DNA of 64,000 nucleotides, from the NCBI GenBank assembly GCA_036937835.1, contig CM072878.1, positions 1,442,001 to 1,506,000 on the forward strand. The letters run 5' to 3'. A model generated the notes under the pieces. The model made no database searches. It was not told where the DNA came from and worked only from the letters and a program-made list of their open reading frames with translations. The DNA comes from Pampus argenteus (Eukaryota; Chordata; Actinopteri; Scombriformes; Stromateidae). The position numbers and the translations under genes were made by a program. Below are positions 61,453-64,000 of this stretch, piece by piece (positions within the stretch are counted from its first letter, which is position 1; every line of letters begins with the position of its first letter).

Positions 61453-62695
61453 ATGGCTTGCCCTTTTTTTGGAGGATGTGCTGGACGAGGAAGCCCGGAT
61501 CCTCAGAAGTGCATTCAGACATGAACGAGTCTTCCAGGACAGGTCAGATCCACTGGCCTTTGGAGATGACTATCTCATTGAGAGATACAGATTTTCAGGA
61601 GATGGACTAAGATATTTATCCAGGCTACTGGCTCCAAAAATACAGCACCAGACAGCACGAAGCCATGCTCTCACTGTACCACAGATGATCTGCGTCACAT
61701 TGAGATGGCTTGCGAGTGGGAGTTTCCTTTATTCTGTTGGGGATTCAGCAGTATCTTCATCAACTTCCCTGGCCACAAAAGACCCCTCTACATCAAGGAG
61801 GAGTTTTACAAGATTGCAGGTAACCCCAATTTTAATGTGCAACCATTAGTTTCTAAGTTGATCCGCCACATACTCACTATTTTTTGTTACAGCTTTCCCT
61901 AACATCATTGGGGCAGTGGATTGCACACACATAAGAATTAGACGCCCCTCAGGTGAACATGAGGGAGATTACATTAACAGGAAATCCTTCCACAGCATCA
62001 ATGTTCAGGTAAGAGTGGTTTGTGGTTATGACCTTAATGAATCTGTTCTGTGCATTTAATGACCTAAATAGGCTACAACCTAATATTTCAGATGATCTGT
62101 GATGCTGACTGCCTTGTGAGCAATTTAGAGGCAAAGTGGCCTGGGTCAGTGCATGACTCTAGAGTCTTTCGGGCCAGTCCAATTTATGAGAGACTCACAA
62201 GGTAACCCACATTTGTACTGCAAGCACCTTGGACATGGTGTGTGTAATTCTGCTGTGTTTTCTTAATTATATTTTGTATTATCAGGTGAATTCTCTGGTG
62301 TGCTACTGGGAGACAAAGGATACGCCTGTGAGTCATTCCTCTTGACTCCCCTTGCAGACCCTGAAACCCCACCACAGCAGGCCTACAACCATGCGCACAC
62401 CAAGACAAGGGCTCGAATTGATATGACTTTCGGCCTTCTGAAATCTCGATTTCAGTGCCTGCACCACCTGAGGGATTCCCCTGACAGGGCCTGTGATGTT
62501 ATTGCTGCATGCGTAGTGCTGCATAACATTGCAGGCCTAAGAAAGGAGAGACCCCCCCGAGTGGCTGTTGATGTTGACTGGGAAAACGTTCCCATCTTCC
62601 CAGACAACATTAATGGCAGACTTGTCAGGGAGCAATATATTGCAAATTTTTTCACTTCATTTTTGCACTTTAATAAAAGATTTTTTCCTGTGTGA
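61453..62695 (+). pseudogene. Harbinger transposase (HARBI1-like), broken
   Basis: Recognisable family segments in order: EDVLDEEARILRSAF, RYRFSGDGLRYLSRLL, KIQHQTARSHAL, SFLYSVGDS, then (other frame) FINFPGHKRPLYIKEEFYK, exon GAVDCTHIRIRRPSGEHEGD (61894-62008), exon EAKWPGSVHDSRVFRASP (62092-62203) and the last exon from about 62286 (GVLLGDKGYACESFLLTP to the stop at 62695). The ATG at 61453 reads MACPF and then loses frame at a T7 run; one extra T is the simplest reading. About 30 residues seem deleted near 61745, with a further frame change. The DDE-type positions read D (VDCTH), D (VHDSR) and D in RARIDMTFGLLK, where E is usual. No intact protein can be made from this copy. Confidence 0.75.
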
Positions 62696-62856
62696 GCACT
62701 TGTTTAGCACTGGTGGTTCTTTGAAATTCTTTTACATTCATAGAGACAGGACAGACACAAATGTTCTAGTTTTTTTAGAAAAATAAATAATTATTATTTA
62801 GCAGTCATTTGTCTTGGTTGATTGGATTCTAGAAGAGAGAGCAAAAGCAACAAGGA

Positions 62857-63480
62857 TTAAAACACTATTGCAGATGTGGTTACTGTGTGCATTAAAAGAC
62901 TCACTACTTCTAGTTTCTGGATTTCGAGGTCCAGATTTCTGAGTGTCCGGCGTTTAATCTCAAGATCCAGCTCCATTTCTTGGAGCCTTCTCTTCTTTTT
63001 TAGCCTGATTTTAACATCAGCCAGCTGATCTGTTTCTCCAGGTGCTTTGCATAGAGCGTTCTGACAGTTTGTGAAGTCTGTAAAAGAAATGTCAATTAGC
63101 ACAGCAGGATTTGTGCATAATGTAGATTTACTTTAGCCAATACTCACAATGTTACCATGCCGCTTAGGAGACTGTGCAGCATCTGGGTCCTGTTATACAT
63201 TTTCTATTAGCACCACATCACTGACTTCATATCCTTCATGGACTAAATAAGCAGGCCAATACCATAAAATTGACATACCTCAAGCCTTCTGGAGTCCACT
63301 GACAGTCTCCTCATCTGCATTCTGCAGCTGCAGATGTGCCTTTCCCCCGCCGTATACATGTAGCGAGACAACTTGGATTAAGATTTCACAGAACAGACCA
63401 AGCCTGTGATTTCAATACAATGTACTAACTGGATCATCTTCTGGTGGCTCCAAAAGTGTAACCGTGTTCCCGGACACTGC
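62857..63480 (-). pseudogene. Harbinger accessory (Myb/SANT-type) protein, 3' remnant
   Basis: The terminal exon 63077-62857 encodes a charged coiled-coil tail (VKIRLKKKRRLQEMELDLEI, then KRRTLRNLDLEIQKLEV), like the C-terminus of the DNA-binding partner encoded by Harbinger transposons. Further upstream on - there are short family-like bits, GYEVSDVVLIENV near 63,210 and VSGNTVTLLEPPEDDP near 63,470. The N-terminal Myb/SANT DNA-binding domain itself is absent. Confidence 0.5.
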
Positions 63481-63554
63481 AAGGAAATCCAAAGTCAGAC
63501 ACTATTATATTTGACTGTGTTTCGTGTGCAGTAGAATTGCAGTACTGTAACGGG

Positions 63555-64000
63555 TGTAATTAGAACCCAAATGCAGCACACGCAGGAATCAGTCTCTCTG
63601 GGCACAGGGAAAGTCCGGGGGCTTAGGCTGGGAACACCAGTCCAGCAAGCAGGTAGGCAGGAGTTGAGGCAGACGTACCAGGAGCTAGCCACCAGTAGCT
63701 GGGCCGACACCAGCTGGCAGAATCCAGAGGGATCAGAAGCTCGTGGTCGAAGACGGAAGGCAGGGTCGGTTACCGGGAGTACAGCAAACAGGTTAGTCCA
63801 AGGCAGGCAAAGTCGGCAGCGGGAGATCAGTCCGAAGAAGAGTGCTGGAAAGTCTTGCATGAGCATCTAGAACAATCTGGCAGAGAGTGAGTGAGCAGGG
63901 AGAGCTTAAATCCTAGCTTGATTGGTGATGGGAAGCAGGTGAGGGGAGTAGGTCTGATGAGGGGGGCGTGGCTGGCAGGTGAGTGGAGAGGGAATGGAAA
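63555..64000. repeat. Dispersed fish repeat, copy 2 (runs off the window)
   Basis: Begins 'gaacccaaatgcagcacacg', passes through 'ggaaagtccgggggctta' and ends in text such as 'ggcgtggctggcaggtgag'. It resembles the repeat at 60435-60870 in beginning and end. Open frames on both strands are artefacts. Confidence 0.5.

Larger units (their letters stand above)
60872..63485. mobile_element. PIF/Harbinger DNA transposon, degenerate
   Basis: Contains a HARBI1-type transposase on + (61453-62695) and the 3' exon of an accessory protein on - (62857-63077), the two-gene layout typical of Harbinger elements. The left end appears to begin GGGGTATTGCACAAAACC at about 60,873, followed by a GC-rich inverted-repeat-prone stretch (AGCCTGGTCCAGACCAGGCT). 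The right TIR was not found, so the right side is truncated or interrupted. TSD not established. Confidence 0.7.

Noticed and set aside
63495..63870. Two opposite open frames of about 100-120 codons at the right edge
   Set aside because: Both lie within the second copy of the dispersed repeat and have no recognisable domain.

Overview
This is vertebrate, almost certainly teleost (percomorph-like), nuclear DNA. Every gene is split by GT-AG introns, the proteins match vertebrate families at full length, and the intergenic DNA carries fish-type repeats (hAT and Harbinger relics, a dispersed 'tttatttgtatagccc' repeat, CA/GT microsatellites). No rRNA, tRNA, CRISPR array or bacterial-type operon was seen.

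Layout: 1-472 holds the 3' end of YIPF2 (+). 7226-22115 is a complete 16-exon CARM1 (-), an arginine methyltransferase. 24325-25904 is a two-exon G-protein gamma subunit, GNG5-like (-), only 72 aa. 27804-31361 is CLPP (+), the mitochondrial protease. 33161-37620 is an ALDH3B-type aldehyde dehydrogenase (-) ending in a prenylation box. 39786-43929 is PPP4C (-), a phosphatase catalytic subunit. 46900-54128 is CLN3/battenin (-), a lysosomal membrane protein. 54373-56225 is a decayed DNA transposon with terminal inverted repeats (TIRs), a subterminal 21-bp array, a SAM-like gene start on + and an integrase-type N-terminus on -. 56689-59362 is a secreted trypsin-fold gene (+) whose catalytic His and Ser are replaced by Ser and Asn, so it is predicted to be a pseudoprotease. 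About 60870-63480 is a broken PIF/Harbinger element (transposase on +, accessory-protein remnant on -), with a dispersed repeat on each side.

The genes do not form a pathway. They are mostly housekeeping genes (Golgi traffic, chromatin, mitochondrial proteolysis, aldehyde detoxification, phosphatase signalling, lysosome). YIPF2-CARM1 neighbour each other in human 19p13 and CLPP is also on 19p13; PPP4C and CLN3 are both on human 16p11-p12. The window therefore joins two human syntenic blocks.

The most interesting items are the transposon inserted just upstream of CLN3, the adjacent pseudoprotease, a pentanucleotide tract forming a CLN3 splice-acceptor pyrimidine tract, and a near-identical repeat copied into CLPP intron 4. 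Exon borders were read by eye from splice consensus, family knowledge and phase. For CARM1, GNG5-like, CLPP, ALDH3B-like, PPP4C, CLN3 and the protease the exon lengths sum to whole codons.
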